Assembly (NCBI GenBank): GCA_031292455.1
Contig: JARLHC010000039.1
Coordinates: 1-33,409 of the forward strand
From: Ignavibacteriaceae bacterium
GTDB lineage: Bacteria > Bacteroidota > Ignavibacteria > Ignavibacteriales > Ignavibacteriaceae
Reading direction: 5' to 3'
DNA: 33,409 nt
Below, piece by piece: positions 17,415 through 27,145 of the stretch (position 1 is its first letter; every line of letters begins with the position of its first letter). The notes beneath the pieces are model-generated. The model searched no databases. It had not been told where the DNA came from and saw only the letters and a list, made by a program, of their open reading frames with translations. Both the position numbers and the translations under genes were made by a program.

Positions 17415-20400
17415 ATGTCTAAAAGGCTGTTAGTATTTTTTCTATTTATAAGCCTGGGCAGTTTAACTGCCCAGAAATTTTCCGGAAAGTTAAACCCTTT
17501 TCCTCAAAAATCTCAATCTGTATTTAGTGGTGACACATTAAAAATTCTTGCAGTACTTGTTAATTTCCAGGAAGATAACGATGCCGCAACATTTGGTAAT
17601 GGGAAATTCGGTTCCATATATACCCAGAATTATGGTGATAAAATATTAGACCCGCTTCCTCATGATAAACAATATTTTGAATCTCATCTCGAGTTTACCA
17701 AGAACTATTTCAGCAAAGTTTCTAAGGGGAAACTGAATGTTTCCTATACAGTCCTGCCGGATACACTAACAGTTTCAAAGATTATGAAGAATTATTCACC
17801 TCCGAATAATTCCACTGATTTTACTCCTCTCGGTGATTTTGCCACAGAAGTATGGACGTTAGCAGACCAGCATTATACATCTGTTGATTTCGGCGGTTAT
17901 GATTTATTTATAATATTTCATGCCGGCGTCGGACGCGATGTTACGCTTCCGGGGAGTCTTGGTAATGAAAAAGATCTCCCGTCAGTTTATCTCGGACAGG
18001 ATGCGTTCAAAAAAATATACGGTTCTTCATATCCAGGAATTCCTGTTTCCGGAGGTAATTTTCATATCCTTAACAGTATGGTTATTCCGGAAACGGAAAA
18101 CAGGGAAGTATCAAGTTTAGGGCAGACTTCTTTATTCCAAATTACAATAAATGGATTATTAACTGCCAGTATTGCCAGTTATCTTGGACTTCCCGATCTG
18201 TACGATACTAAAACAGGTCTTAGTGCAATAGGCAGATTCGGATTAATGGACGGGCAGGCGATATTTTCATACGGAGGAGCATTTCCTCCTGAACCATCTG
18301 CATGGGAAAAGATATACCTTGGTTGGGCACAACCAGTTACTATTTCTCCGGGTTCATTTAACATAAATTTAACTGCCGGACTGGCTGCATTACCGGCTGA
18401 TACTGTAATATTAAAGGTACCGATTAATTCATCCGAATATTTTCTGGTTGAAAACCGGGAAAGGGATGTAAATAATAATGGTGCTATACTTACTATAAAA
18501 TCAGGCGGACAGACAATAACCAAAACATTCACGCAGGATACGACAGGATTTTACAGCTTTGCGGTAGATTCTCTCTATGGTGTGGTGACTGATGTTGATG
18601 AACTTGACTGGAGCCTTCCGGGATATATAGCAGGTACCTCTGATTATAAAGGGGGGATAGTAATCTGGCATATTGATGATAATGTAATAAATACCAAAAT
18701 AGCTTCTGACCAGATAAATACAGATAAAACCGACAGGGGTGTTGAAGTTGTTGAGGCAAACGGTGTAAAGGAAATTGGTGAATTATTTACAACTATATTA
18801 GGGGATCAGGTTGTTGGTGAAGGTTCCTATGAAGATTATTACTTTAAGAATAATCCTGCTACTCTATACAGAAATATATTTGACAAGGACAGCCGGCCGA
18901 ATAGTAATACTCATTCAGGAGCTAACAGTCTTATTTCTATGTCGGGATTTTCAGATTCCGGCAACAAGATGAACTTCAACCTTTCATATGGTGATTCTGT
19001 TGTTAAATCAGTTTTTGTAACCTATGATTCAACTTTCTCAAATAACTTTACGAAATTAACCTCTACCGGCAGAAGATTATTTATAGCGAATGAAAACCGA
19101 TTATACTCATCTGATAATTCCGGGAATTTAAATTCTGCTGTAATTCCACTTTCGACCTTTAAACCTTCTTCGGTTTCTATTGATACGGTTGATTACATTT
19201 TCGGAATTAAGGATTCCTTTATAACAGTTACCGGGTATTCGTCAAATACTCCTTTTGTATTGAAAAGAAGTATAAGCACCGGAAGAATATTAACCAGTTC
19301 TCCTGTAATTCGTAAAACAGGAGAGTTAACAGAACTTTTGGTTGGTGCAAACGGGGGTTACATTCTTATCTATAATATTGATCCAACTCTCCCGGATATT
19401 ATCCAGTTATCGTCGATTGCCATGGCCGGAGATAATACACATGTTGTAAAAAGTATCTGCGCAGATAATACTTATTATGCGGCACTGGCTCCTGAAGATT
19501 TCCCGGCACAATCTTCTGTAATTAGTGACGGTCAGAAAACAGTTACCATCAATGATGTTATAGCTCAGGTGTCATTAACTAAATCTCATGGAAATTATAC
19601 TATTATTGCTTTAGGAAATAATGGGTTCTATATTATTTCCAACGGAATAATTATTAGAAGAATAAGTCTCACTAATATTGTAAAATCATTTGCGCTTGCT
19701 GACCTGAAAAATGATGGGGATAATTACATTATATATTCAACAGGAAGCCAGGTTCATGCAATAAACCTAACCGGTGCCAAAGCAGTTAGTTTTCCCTTCA
19801 CAGACCCGGATGGTCAGAACTTTTCCGGTGCTATCTTAACAGCCGATTTTGAAGGAGATTCTAAATCCGAGATTATCGCAAATACACAGGATGGAAGAAT
19901 CTTTGCCATTGACGGGGGAACAGGTAAAGTTGTTTCAGGATTTCCGATATCCACAGGAAAACTAATATTAGCATCTGCAATATATAATGATAATGGAAAG
20001 ATTTCACTGGCAGCCATCGATTCGAGCAAACATTTTTACGGATGGCATATCGGATCAACAGCAGGCACACCTTACTGGGCAGAAGAAAATGGCAGTAATC
20101 TTAACAGTTCATTTATTGCCGGTGCAACTGCTACCAATTATGTGAATGAGTTTTTCCCAAAGGGGAAAGTATACAATTATCCCAACCCAGTATATACAGG
20201 ACAAACCGCTATTCGTTATTATGTAGCGGAGAATTCTAAAATTAATATTAAAATATTCGATCTTGCCGGTGATTTTGTCGCTGAATTAAATAATGAAGCT
20301 CAGGGTGGGTATGAGAGTGAAACCATTTGGAATGTGAGCAATATTCAAAGTGGTATTTATCTTGCACGTGTTGAAGCTGTTGGTTCTGACGGCAAAACGG

Positions 20401-20435
20401 AAAGTAACATTATTAAAATTGCAGTTGTTAAATAA
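17415..20435 (+). CDS. M6-like metalloprotease homologue without zinc site, with propeller and T9SS sorting domain
   Basis: The protein has 1006 residues with a signal peptide (MSKRLLVFFLFISLGSLTAQ). Residues 40-330 follow the M6 (immune inhibitor A-like) peptidase fold: AVLVNFQ, YFSKVSKGKLNV, GLPDLYD (258-264) and FGLMDG (275-280). Where active members have HEFGH directly before LGLPDLYD, this one has ASIAS (251-255), so zinc binding and catalysis are almost certainly lost. Residues about 530-920 look like a beta-propeller with FG-GAP/VCBS-like repeats (ADFEGDSKSEIIA). The C-terminus (about 915-1006) is a T9SS-type sorting domain starting at VYNYPNPV. It lies six bases after porV. A structural role in the surface complex is an inference. 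Confidence 0.85.
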   Translation: MSKRLLVFFLFISLGSLTAQKFSGKLNPFPQKSQSVFSGDTLKILAVLVNFQEDNDAATFGNGKFGSIYTQNYGDKILDPLPHDKQYFESHLEFTKNYFSKVSKGKLNVSYTVLPDTLTVSKIMKNYSPPNNSTDFTPLGDFATEVWTLADQHYTSVDFGGYDLFIIFHAGVGRDVTLPGSLGNEKDLPSVYLGQDAFKKIYGSSYPGIPVSGGNFHILNSMVIPETENREVSSLGQTSLFQITINGLLTASIASYLGLPDLYDTKTGLSAIGRFGLMDGQAIFSYGGAFPPEPSAWEKIYLGWAQPVTISPGSFNINLTAGLAALPADTVILKVPINSSEYFLVENRERDVNNNGAILTIKSGGQTITKTFTQDTTGFYSFAVDSLYGVVTDVDELDWSLPGYIAGTSDYKGGIVIWHIDDNVINTKIASDQINTDKTDRGVEVVEANGVKEIGELFTTILGDQVVGEGSYEDYYFKNNPATLYRNIFDKDSRPNSNTHSGANSLISMSGFSDSGNKMNFNLSYGDSVVKSVFVTYDSTFSNNFTKLTSTGRRLFIANENRLYSSDNSGNLNSAVIPLSTFKPSSVSIDTVDYIFGIKDSFITVTGYSSNTPFVLKRSISTGRILTSSPVIRKTGELTELLVGANGGYILIYNIDPTLPDIIQLSSIAMAGDNTHVVKSICADNTYYAALAPEDFPAQSSVISDGQKTVTINDVIAQVSLTKSHGNYTIIALGNNGFYIISNGIIIRRISLTNIVKSFALADLKNDGDNYIIYSTGSQVHAINLTGAKAVSFPFTDPDGQNFSGAILTADFEGDSKSEIIANTQDGRIFAIDGGTGKVVSGFPISTGKLILASAIYNDNGKISLAAIDSSKHFYGWHIGSTAGTPYWAEENGSNLNSSFIAGATATNYVNEFFPKGKVYNYPNPVYTGQTAIRYYVAENSKINIKIFDLAGDFVAELNNEAQGGYESETIWNVSNIQSGIYLARVEAVGSDGKTESNIIKIAVVK

Positions 20436-20468
20436 AACTCCAATCCATTTTCCTCAAAATCAGGTTTT

Positions 20469-23400
20469 ATGAATAAGATCATAATCTTTTTTTTATTATT
20501 ATTTACCAGCGTATCATTTTCTCAATTCACACAATTCCATCCTGAACTTCAATGGTATACAATAAAAGGGACACATGTACAGGTACATTTTCATGAAGGA
20601 GCCGAAAGGACAGCAAGGGTAGTATGTAAAATAGCTGATGAAGTTTGGGGCCCGATTACCTCTTTATATGAATACGAACCTGAGACAGTTCATTTTGTTA
20701 TCAAGGATCTTGATGATTATTCAAACGGAGCGACATACTTCTTCGATAACAAAATTGAAATATGGACAAGTGCTCTTGATTATGATTTGCGGGGGACACA
20801 TAACTGGCTGCGAAATGTAATCTCGCATGAGTTTACGCATATGGTTCAGATCCAATCATCAATGAAAGCTGTGAGAACATTACCGGCAGTTTTTTTCCAG
20901 GTTCTTAATTACGAAGCAGAAAGACGTCCTGATATTCTTTACGGATATCCTAACTTTGTGGTTTCATATCCAATAGCAACTTTGAACATGCCTGCCTGGT
21001 TTGCTGAAGGGACTGCACAGAATATGAGACCTGATTTTGAATATGACAGGTGGGATACTCATCGTGATATGATACTCCGTTCTTATGCATTAGATAATAA
21101 CATGCTTACATGGAATGAGATGGGGGAATTTGGTAAAACAAGTCTTGGCAACGAATCAGTTTATAATGCCGGATTTGCTTTAACGCGGTACATTTCGCAG
21201 AAATACGGGGAGAATAAATTAAAGGAGATTTCCAGATCATTAGGTAAACTTGGTAATTTTACGATAGATGCTGCATTCCGGGATGTATTAGGAAAAGATG
21301 GGACAGAGATATATGGCGAATGGAAAAGTTTTATAACGGAGAGTTATAAAAAGAGAATTGCAGCGGTTCAATCAAATATGATACAGGGAGATGAGATCGG
21401 GAAAGAGGGATTCGGCAATTTTTATCCTGTCTTTTCCGCTGACGGGAAAAAGATACTGTATGTTTCCAATAAATCATCTGATTACTTCAGCCCTTCAGGA
21501 GTATATCTTTATGACATTGATACAAAAAAGGAAGAGGAGATTGTCAGCAATGTCAGATCTACAGTAACATGGATACCAGGGACCAATAAGATTGTTTATG
21601 ATAAAATTGGAGACGATAACCCTAACTGGTATAATGTGCATGATCTTTATGTATATGATATCGATACAAAAAAAGAAATAAGGTTAACATTTAACTCAAG
21701 GGCAAACCAACCATCCGTTTCAAAAGACGGAAAGAAAATAACATTTATCTTTCAAAAAGACGGTACAACCAATCTTGGGGTTGTAGATATAGACGGAAAG
21801 AATTTCAAACAGCTTACGCCATTCAGCAACGGAGAGCAGGTATACAACCCGACCTTCTCAAACGATGATTCTTATATTATTTTTGATTATTCATACCGCG
21901 AATCACGTGATATCGCCAGAATAAACAGTGATGGAACCGGGTACCAGGTATTGATAGGCAAGAGCAGTGATGACAGAAATCCAGTGATAGATTCCAAAGG
22001 AAACCTGATATATTCTTCAGATGAAACGGGGATATTTAATATTTACTATATGGATATGCAGACAAAGGAAAAAAAGCAGCTTACCAATGTTGTAGGCGGA
22101 GCTTTTATGCCAAATGTTAATCAGAATGGTGATATTACATATGCAGGGTACACGTCACAGGGCTATAAGATATTTTACCTTCCTAAAAATGAGCAGACCA
22201 CTGTAGACACAACAAAGAAATACGAATGGATAAGCAATCCTCCTATTGATAAGAGTAATCCCAAGGGGGATTTGGTTAAATTCAATATGGACAAACTGAA
22301 GAACTACAATGATTATGAAACTCCTGACTACAAAAAAGAGAAATATACAGGAGTGTTTTCTAAAATGACATTCTTTCCGGTTATCAGGTATGACAATTAC
22401 AGTACCTCAAATAATTTTGTTGATAAAATTAAACCGGGACTTTATGTTACATCCAATGATATGCTAAACAGGTATTCTATTTTTGCAGGGGCATCAATAA
22501 ACCAAAGGCTGGAGAGGGATCTTTTCTTTGTGTTTGAATATAAGAATAAACTTCCACTTTTATTTGACCTGGGATTAAAACCGGAATTAAGTCTTGAATT
22601 ATATAATATTTCCAGGATAGCATCTCAACGAGACACTATTGGTGAAGGTATAGACCCAGTTAATGTTGATATTACTTATAATCTGTTTGAAGTTGATCTG
22701 GCTGCAGCCCACAGAATACTAAGCAGAAATCAGAATATTGAATTCAGATATATATTCAGCAGGTATTCTGCTTTAATCGGGAGTTTTATATATCCACTTG
22801 AACAAGGACCCATGCTTACATCTGCATTTGATGATACATATTTAATCAGCAGTAATTTCCAGATAAAATACAATTTCGATTTACTATTACCATACAGAGA
22901 TTCGGAAATAAATCCAATCGGCTCTCAGATTGAACTGAAGTATAACTATGAAATAAACAGATATAATATTAGCGGCAACTACACACCAGATAACAGCGGC
23001 AATTTAGTTCCAGATTATCAGCCATTCAATTTTCACAGTCTTGAATTAAATATAAAGTCCCATTTTCCGTTGTGGTGGAATCATACAATATCTGCACAAG
23101 TCAGGTTAGGGAATATATTCGGGCCGACAGTACCGGACTTTTTCAATTTTTATCTTGGCGGACTTATTGGGATGAAGGCATATCCTTTTTATTCAGTAAG
23201 CGGAAATAAAGTAGGCTGGTTAAACCTGACTTACCGGTTTCCACTTTTCAAGGATATTGATTCAAGGGTAGGACAGTTATATATTGATAAGATCTTTATG
23301 TCATTCTACGGCGATTTAGGAAATGCGTGGAACGGGAATAAAATTCCTGCATTAAGTGATTTCAAGAAAGGCGTTGGAACTGAGTTAAGGATGGAAATGA

Positions 23401-23546
23401 GTTCATTTTATTTATTCCCTACAATGTTATTTCTTAATGCGTCATATGGATTTGACCAGGTAACGCTTAATATCAGAGGTCAGGATTTCACATACGGAAA
23501 GGAATGGCGTTTTTACGGCGGAGTATTATTTAGTTTTGATTTTTAA
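20469..23546 (+). CDS. gluzincin protease - TolB-like propeller - outer-membrane barrel fusion
   Basis: The protein has 1025 residues with a signal peptide ending near SVSFSQ. The N-terminal domain (about 25-310) is a gluzincin-type (peptidase MA-like) domain: HEFTH at 120-124 gives two zinc ligands and the catalytic Glu121, and Glu180 in PAWFAEGTAQ is the likely third ligand. Residues about 317-575 are PD40/TolB-like propeller repeats (for example PVFSADGKKILYVSN, PSVSKDGKKITF). The last ~390 residues are a beta barrel of the Omp85/surface-antigen kind; YLGGLIGMKAYPF resembles the GG..xRGY loop of BamA, and the chain ends in FSFDF. It is 33 bases after the M6-like gene. The protease is probably held at the outer membrane; which side and substrate are unknown. 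Confidence 0.85.
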   Translation: MNKIIIFFLLLFTSVSFSQFTQFHPELQWYTIKGTHVQVHFHEGAERTARVVCKIADEVWGPITSLYEYEPETVHFVIKDLDDYSNGATYFFDNKIEIWTSALDYDLRGTHNWLRNVISHEFTHMVQIQSSMKAVRTLPAVFFQVLNYEAERRPDILYGYPNFVVSYPIATLNMPAWFAEGTAQNMRPDFEYDRWDTHRDMILRSYALDNNMLTWNEMGEFGKTSLGNESVYNAGFALTRYISQKYGENKLKEISRSLGKLGNFTIDAAFRDVLGKDGTEIYGEWKSFITESYKKRIAAVQSNMIQGDEIGKEGFGNFYPVFSADGKKILYVSNKSSDYFSPSGVYLYDIDTKKEEEIVSNVRSTVTWIPGTNKIVYDKIGDDNPNWYNVHDLYVYDIDTKKEIRLTFNSRANQPSVSKDGKKITFIFQKDGTTNLGVVDIDGKNFKQLTPFSNGEQVYNPTFSNDDSYIIFDYSYRESRDIARINSDGTGYQVLIGKSSDDRNPVIDSKGNLIYSSDETGIFNIYYMDMQTKEKKQLTNVVGGAFMPNVNQNGDITYAGYTSQGYKIFYLPKNEQTTVDTTKKYEWISNPPIDKSNPKGDLVKFNMDKLKNYNDYETPDYKKEKYTGVFSKMTFFPVIRYDNYSTSNNFVDKIKPGLYVTSNDMLNRYSIFAGASINQRLERDLFFVFEYKNKLPLLFDLGLKPELSLELYNISRIASQRDTIGEGIDPVNVDITYNLFEVDLAAAHRILSRNQNIEFRYIFSRYSALIGSFIYPLEQGPMLTSAFDDTYLISSNFQIKYNFDLLLPYRDSEINPIGSQIELKYNYEINRYNISGNYTPDNSGNLVPDYQPFNFHSLELNIKSHFPLWWNHTISAQVRLGNIFGPTVPDFFNFYLGGLIGMKAYPFYSVSGNKVGWLNLTYRFPLFKDIDSRVGQLYIDKIFMSFYGDLGNAWNGNKIPALSDFKKGVGTELRMEMSSFYLFPTMLFLNASYGFDQVTLNIRGQDFTYGKEWRFYGGVLFSFDF

Positions 23547-23565
23547 TTAACTGACGGAGGTTACA

Positions 23566-24432
23566 ATGAGGATAAGGTATTTAGTTATAACTATTGTTCT
23601 TTGTGCTGTAAGTTTATTTCCTCAGACCAACACCAATTTAACCGGAAGCCTGTCTGCAGATTCGCGACTTATCCAAAATGAATATAAGGATAATGCAGTT
23701 AAGCAGAATCCATTAGTAACCCCATCTGATAAAAAATCTGTACTACTTGCGGGAATTCTTTCAGGAGTATTTCCCGGTGCCGGAGAAGTTTACGTAGGCG
23801 GCTCAACAAATTATATAAAAGCAGGTGCTCTTGTACTTATTGAAGCTGTTTCAATTTATTATTCAATAAGCTATAACCAGAAGGGGGATGCACAGACGAA
23901 TTATTTTCAGAACTATGCAGATAAAAGGTGGAGTGTTGTAAGATATGCTCAATGGATAAATGATAATACAAATGGAACAAAGGTAATTATATATCCTGCA
24001 GATGCCCAGCATCCAAATCCATGGCAGCAGGTGGACTGGACGAGTCTGAATGCAGCAGAAGATGCAATTGGAGCAACAGGTTTCACACATCATTTATCTC
24101 CCCACGGAGTACAGCAATATTATGAATTGATAGGAAAATATCCACAATATGCGAGAGGATGGGAAGATTATGTTCCTACAGATAACCCCGATTATCATTC
24201 GCCGGAATTTGATGCTTATGCGACTATGAGGGGAGATGCCAATGCTCTTTATAAAATATCAACCAGGGGTGTTACATTTCTTTATGTAAATCATTTATTA
24301 GGTATACTTGATGCAATATGGAGTGCGTCTTCATTTAATAAAAATCTTGCAGTTAATTTAAGATATGAACATGTAAATATGGCCTACTTAGAAGATTGGG
24401 CACCTACATTACATATTAGTTACAACTTTTAA
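23566..24432 (+). CDS. DUF5683-like exported protein
   Basis: The protein has 288 residues with a signal peptide (MRIRYLVITIVLCAVSLFPQ). The conserved part is KSVLLAGILSGVFPGAGEVYVGG (about 64-86), followed by a hydrophobic segment (about 90-107). This matches the pattern of DUF5683-type envelope proteins of Bacteroidota (an 'S...PG.GQ.Y' motif next to a membrane helix). The function of the family is unknown. GGAGG five bases before the ATG supports the start. It is 19 bases after the barrel-fusion gene, so it probably belongs to the same envelope-biogenesis transcript. The C-terminus NLRYEHVNMAY...ISYNF resembles an outer-membrane strand ending. Confidence 0.6.
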   Translation: MRIRYLVITIVLCAVSLFPQTNTNLTGSLSADSRLIQNEYKDNAVKQNPLVTPSDKKSVLLAGILSGVFPGAGEVYVGGSTNYIKAGALVLIEAVSIYYSISYNQKGDAQTNYFQNYADKRWSVVRYAQWINDNTNGTKVIIYPADAQHPNPWQQVDWTSLNAAEDAIGATGFTHHLSPHGVQQYYELIGKYPQYARGWEDYVPTDNPDYHSPEFDAYATMRGDANALYKISTRGVTFLYVNHLLGILDAIWSASSFNKNLAVNLRYEHVNMAYLEDWAPTLHISYNF

Positions 24433-24475
24433 TAAACCGGTTTATTTCGTTCATTCTTTTGAGTATTTTTACAAA

Positions 24476-25786
24476 ATGAAAACATCTATCGTAGTTATAG
24501 TAGGAAGGCCAAATGTAGGTAAATCCACACTTTTCAACAGACTTGTGGGGAGGAAAGAAGCAATAGTTCATGATTTAAGCGGAGTGACAAGGGACCGTAA
24601 CTATGGTGAAGTTGAATGGGCGGGGAAGGAATTCAAGCTTATAGATACAGGTGGTTATGTGCCGAGATCGCCAGACCTGTTTGAGACTGCAATAAGGGAA
24701 CAGGTTCAGATAGCGATAGCCGAAGCCGATAGTGTAATTTTCCTTGTTGATGTAAAAGCAGGGTTAACCGCTTTTGATATAGAAATAGGGAAAATCTTAA
24801 GAAGTTCGAATAAGAAGTTCTTCCTTGTCGTAAATAAAGTGGACTCAGAGAAGCTTGAGCCGGGAGCAGCAGAATTTTATTCCCTTGGAGTTGATAAGAT
24901 ATATGATATCTCGGCTGTAGCGGGGAGGAACATCGGAGATCTTCTTGATGTAATTACTGCCGATCTTCCGATGAAAGAGGAAGAAGAAGAGAGTTTAAAG
25001 TTAAAGATTGCGATAGTAGGAAGACCTAATGTAGGGAAATCATCATTAGCTAATGCGTTATTGGGCGAGGACAGGAGCATAGTTACAGATATTCCCGGAA
25101 CGACAAGGGACAGCCTGGATTCCGTTCTTAAATACTATGGTCAGGAAATAACCCTGATAGATACTGCAGGATTAAGAAAGAAGAAGAAGGTAGAGGAGAA
25201 CATTGAGTTTTTCTCCACGATAAGGACTTTAAGAGCTATAGCAGAATGTGAAGTTGTTATTATCCTTGTTGATGCCCAGACCGGAATAGAAAAGCAGGAC
25301 CAGAAAATAATAGATGAGGCTGTATCAAGAAGGAAATCAATTATACTGGCTGTTAATAAATGGGACCTGATTGAGAAAGATACAAACACTGCCAGGCAGT
25401 TTGAACTTGCAATAAAAGATAAAATGGGGTCAATTGATTATGTGCCGGTTGTTTTTATTTCGGCATTGACCAAACAAAGAATATATAAACTGATTGATCT
25501 TGCTATTGAAATATTCAAGGAAAGGAAGAAACAAATTCCCACAAGTGAACTTAATGAGACAATACTTCCAGAGATTGAAAAGAATCCTCCTCCTTCTACT
25601 GCAACAGGGAAAGAGGTTAAGATTAAATATATAACACAGGCAAAGGGAAGTTATCCTGTCTTTTTATTCTTTACAAATTATCCTAAAGAAATCCCCGAAC
25701 ATTATAAAAGATATTTAGAAAAACTAATAAGAAGGAAATTCGGTTTTACCGGAGTTACCGTAATATTAAGTTTTAAGGCTAAATGA
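24476..25786 (+). CDS. der: ribosome assembly GTPase Der (EngA)
   Basis: The protein has 436 residues, the expected size, with two tandem GTPase domains. In the first, the P-loop GRPNVGKST is at 10-18, followed by DTGG and NKVD. In the second, GRPNVGKSS starts at about 182, followed by DTAG and NKWD. The C-terminal ~85 residues form the KH-like domain with the usual ending FGFTGVTVILSFKAK. Der binds the 50S subunit and is needed for its maturation. It starts 43 bases after the DUF5683 gene and overlaps the next gene by four bases (ATGA), so translation of the two is coupled. Confidence 0.97.
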   Translation: MKTSIVVIVGRPNVGKSTLFNRLVGRKEAIVHDLSGVTRDRNYGEVEWAGKEFKLIDTGGYVPRSPDLFETAIREQVQIAIAEADSVIFLVDVKAGLTAFDIEIGKILRSSNKKFFLVVNKVDSEKLEPGAAEFYSLGVDKIYDISAVAGRNIGDLLDVITADLPMKEEEEESLKLKIAIVGRPNVGKSSLANALLGEDRSIVTDIPGTTRDSLDSVLKYYGQEITLIDTAGLRKKKKVEENIEFFSTIRTLRAIAECEVVIILVDAQTGIEKQDQKIIDEAVSRRKSIILAVNKWDLIEKDTNTARQFELAIKDKMGSIDYVPVVFISALTKQRIYKLIDLAIEIFKERKKQIPTSELNETILPEIEKNPPPSTATGKEVKIKYITQAKGSYPVFLFFTNYPKEIPEHYKRYLEKLIRRKFGFTGVTVILSFKAK

Positions 25787-27135
25787 ACAAAAGAGATAAA
25801 ATAATCATAGTCGGTGGTAATGCAGCGGGACCAGCATCAGCGGCTAAGGCAAAAAGAGTAAATCCTGATGCTGAGGTTATTTTATTTGAAGCAGGGGAAT
25901 ATATTTCGACCGGAACATGCGAAATCCCCTACGTCCTATCAAATGAAGTTAAAAACCTTGAAGATATTATATTTTTTAACCCGGAAAAATTTCTAAGGGA
26001 GAAAGGAGTAAGTGTATTTGTCAACCATTTAGTTGAGGAGATAAATACACGGGAGAAGAGAGTTACAGTTCTGAATGTGAAAGATAAAACGGTAACCAGT
26101 TATTATTATGATAAATTAATACTTGCAGCAGGATCAACTGCCAGAAAGAATATAGAGGTAAAAGAGTCGGTTAACAGTTTTACGCTAAAGAATATTTCCG
26201 ACCTTGTAAAGATTAAGGGGTATATTGAATCCAACAATGTGAGGAATGTTTCAATAATAGGATCGGGATTTATAGGTCTTGAAGCTGCTGAATCATTTGC
26301 CAGGCTGGGTTGTAATATTACGTTAATTGATAAATCATTATTGCCATTTCCATCTACGGAACCGGAAATCCAGCATCTGATAAAAGAGATAATTGAGAAG
26401 CATAGCATATCTTTTTACCAATCGGCAGAAATAAAACCCTCATACGAACAGAGCAGAATAAAAGCAATTAATATTGATGGAAGGGGGATCGATACCGATC
26501 TGGTAATTAAAGCCATAGGTTTTACTCCAAATGTATATCTGGCAGCTAAGGCAAATCTGAAGTTAGGAATAACCGGAGCGCTTAAAGTTGATACAAGACT
26601 TCGAACATCAGATTTTAATATTTATGCTGCAGGGGATTTAATAGAAGTAACCGATTTTATCACAGGGCGACCGGTTTATCTTCCTTTTGCATCATATGCA
26701 TATGAATACGGTCATATAGCGGGGGAAAATGCTGCGGGCGGGAATGTTCCTGCTTTACCGGTAATAAAAAACATAGCACTAAGACTATTTGATAAATATT
26801 ATGTTTCGACGGGGCTTACTTCCAATGACGCTGAAGCCAATAAATTACTGGTTAGCTCGGTATCGGATGTACAGTCAAATTATGCTGCAATGATGCCGGG
26901 AGCGGACAAGGTATTCGGAAAGATTATATTTGAGAAGAGCAGCAACCGTTTGCTGGGTGCTTCATTTTTGGGCGGAAGGGAAGTGGAGGGATTCGGAAAT
27001 ATAGTTTCAGCACTGATAAGGATGAAACAGCCGGCACGTTTATTAGCCGAAATCAATTATAATTATACGCCCCCACTATCACCTCTTAAAAATCTTTTAT
27101 CATCATTAGGCAAAAAAGTAAAATCTTATAAATAA
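25783..27135 (+). CDS. FAD-dependent pyridine nucleotide-disulfide oxidoreductase, CoA-disulfide-reductase-like
   Basis: The protein has 450 residues. An N-terminal FAD-binding segment IIVGGNAAGPASAAKAK (8-24) is followed by a single redox Cys46 in ISTGTCEIPYVL, in the position of the active-site Cys of CoA-disulfide reductases and NADH oxidases/persulfide reductases (usual form SxxNCGLPY). The NAD(P)-binding motif IIGSGFIGLEAAE lies at about 160, and YAAGDLIEV binds FAD again. The C-terminal ~120 residues are the dimerisation domain. It likely reduces a low-molecular-weight or CoA disulfide or persulfide with NAD(P)H; the exact substrate cannot be read from sequence. The ATGA overlap with der and 10 bases to upp place it in the operon. 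Confidence 0.88.
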   Translation: MNKRDKIIIVGGNAAGPASAAKAKRVNPDAEVILFEAGEYISTGTCEIPYVLSNEVKNLEDIIFFNPEKFLREKGVSVFVNHLVEEINTREKRVTVLNVKDKTVTSYYYDKLILAAGSTARKNIEVKESVNSFTLKNISDLVKIKGYIESNNVRNVSIIGSGFIGLEAAESFARLGCNITLIDKSLLPFPSTEPEIQHLIKEIIEKHSISFYQSAEIKPSYEQSRIKAINIDGRGIDTDLVIKAIGFTPNVYLAAKANLKLGITGALKVDTRLRTSDFNIYAAGDLIEVTDFITGRPVYLPFASYAYEYGHIAGENAAGGNVPALPVIKNIALRLFDKYYVSTGLTSNDAEANKLLVSSVSDVQSNYAAMMPGADKVFGKIIFEKSSNRLLGASFLGGREVEGFGNIVSALIRMKQPARLLAEINYNYTPPLSPLKNLLSSLGKKVKSYK

Positions 27136-27145
27136 AGGGATTCTT

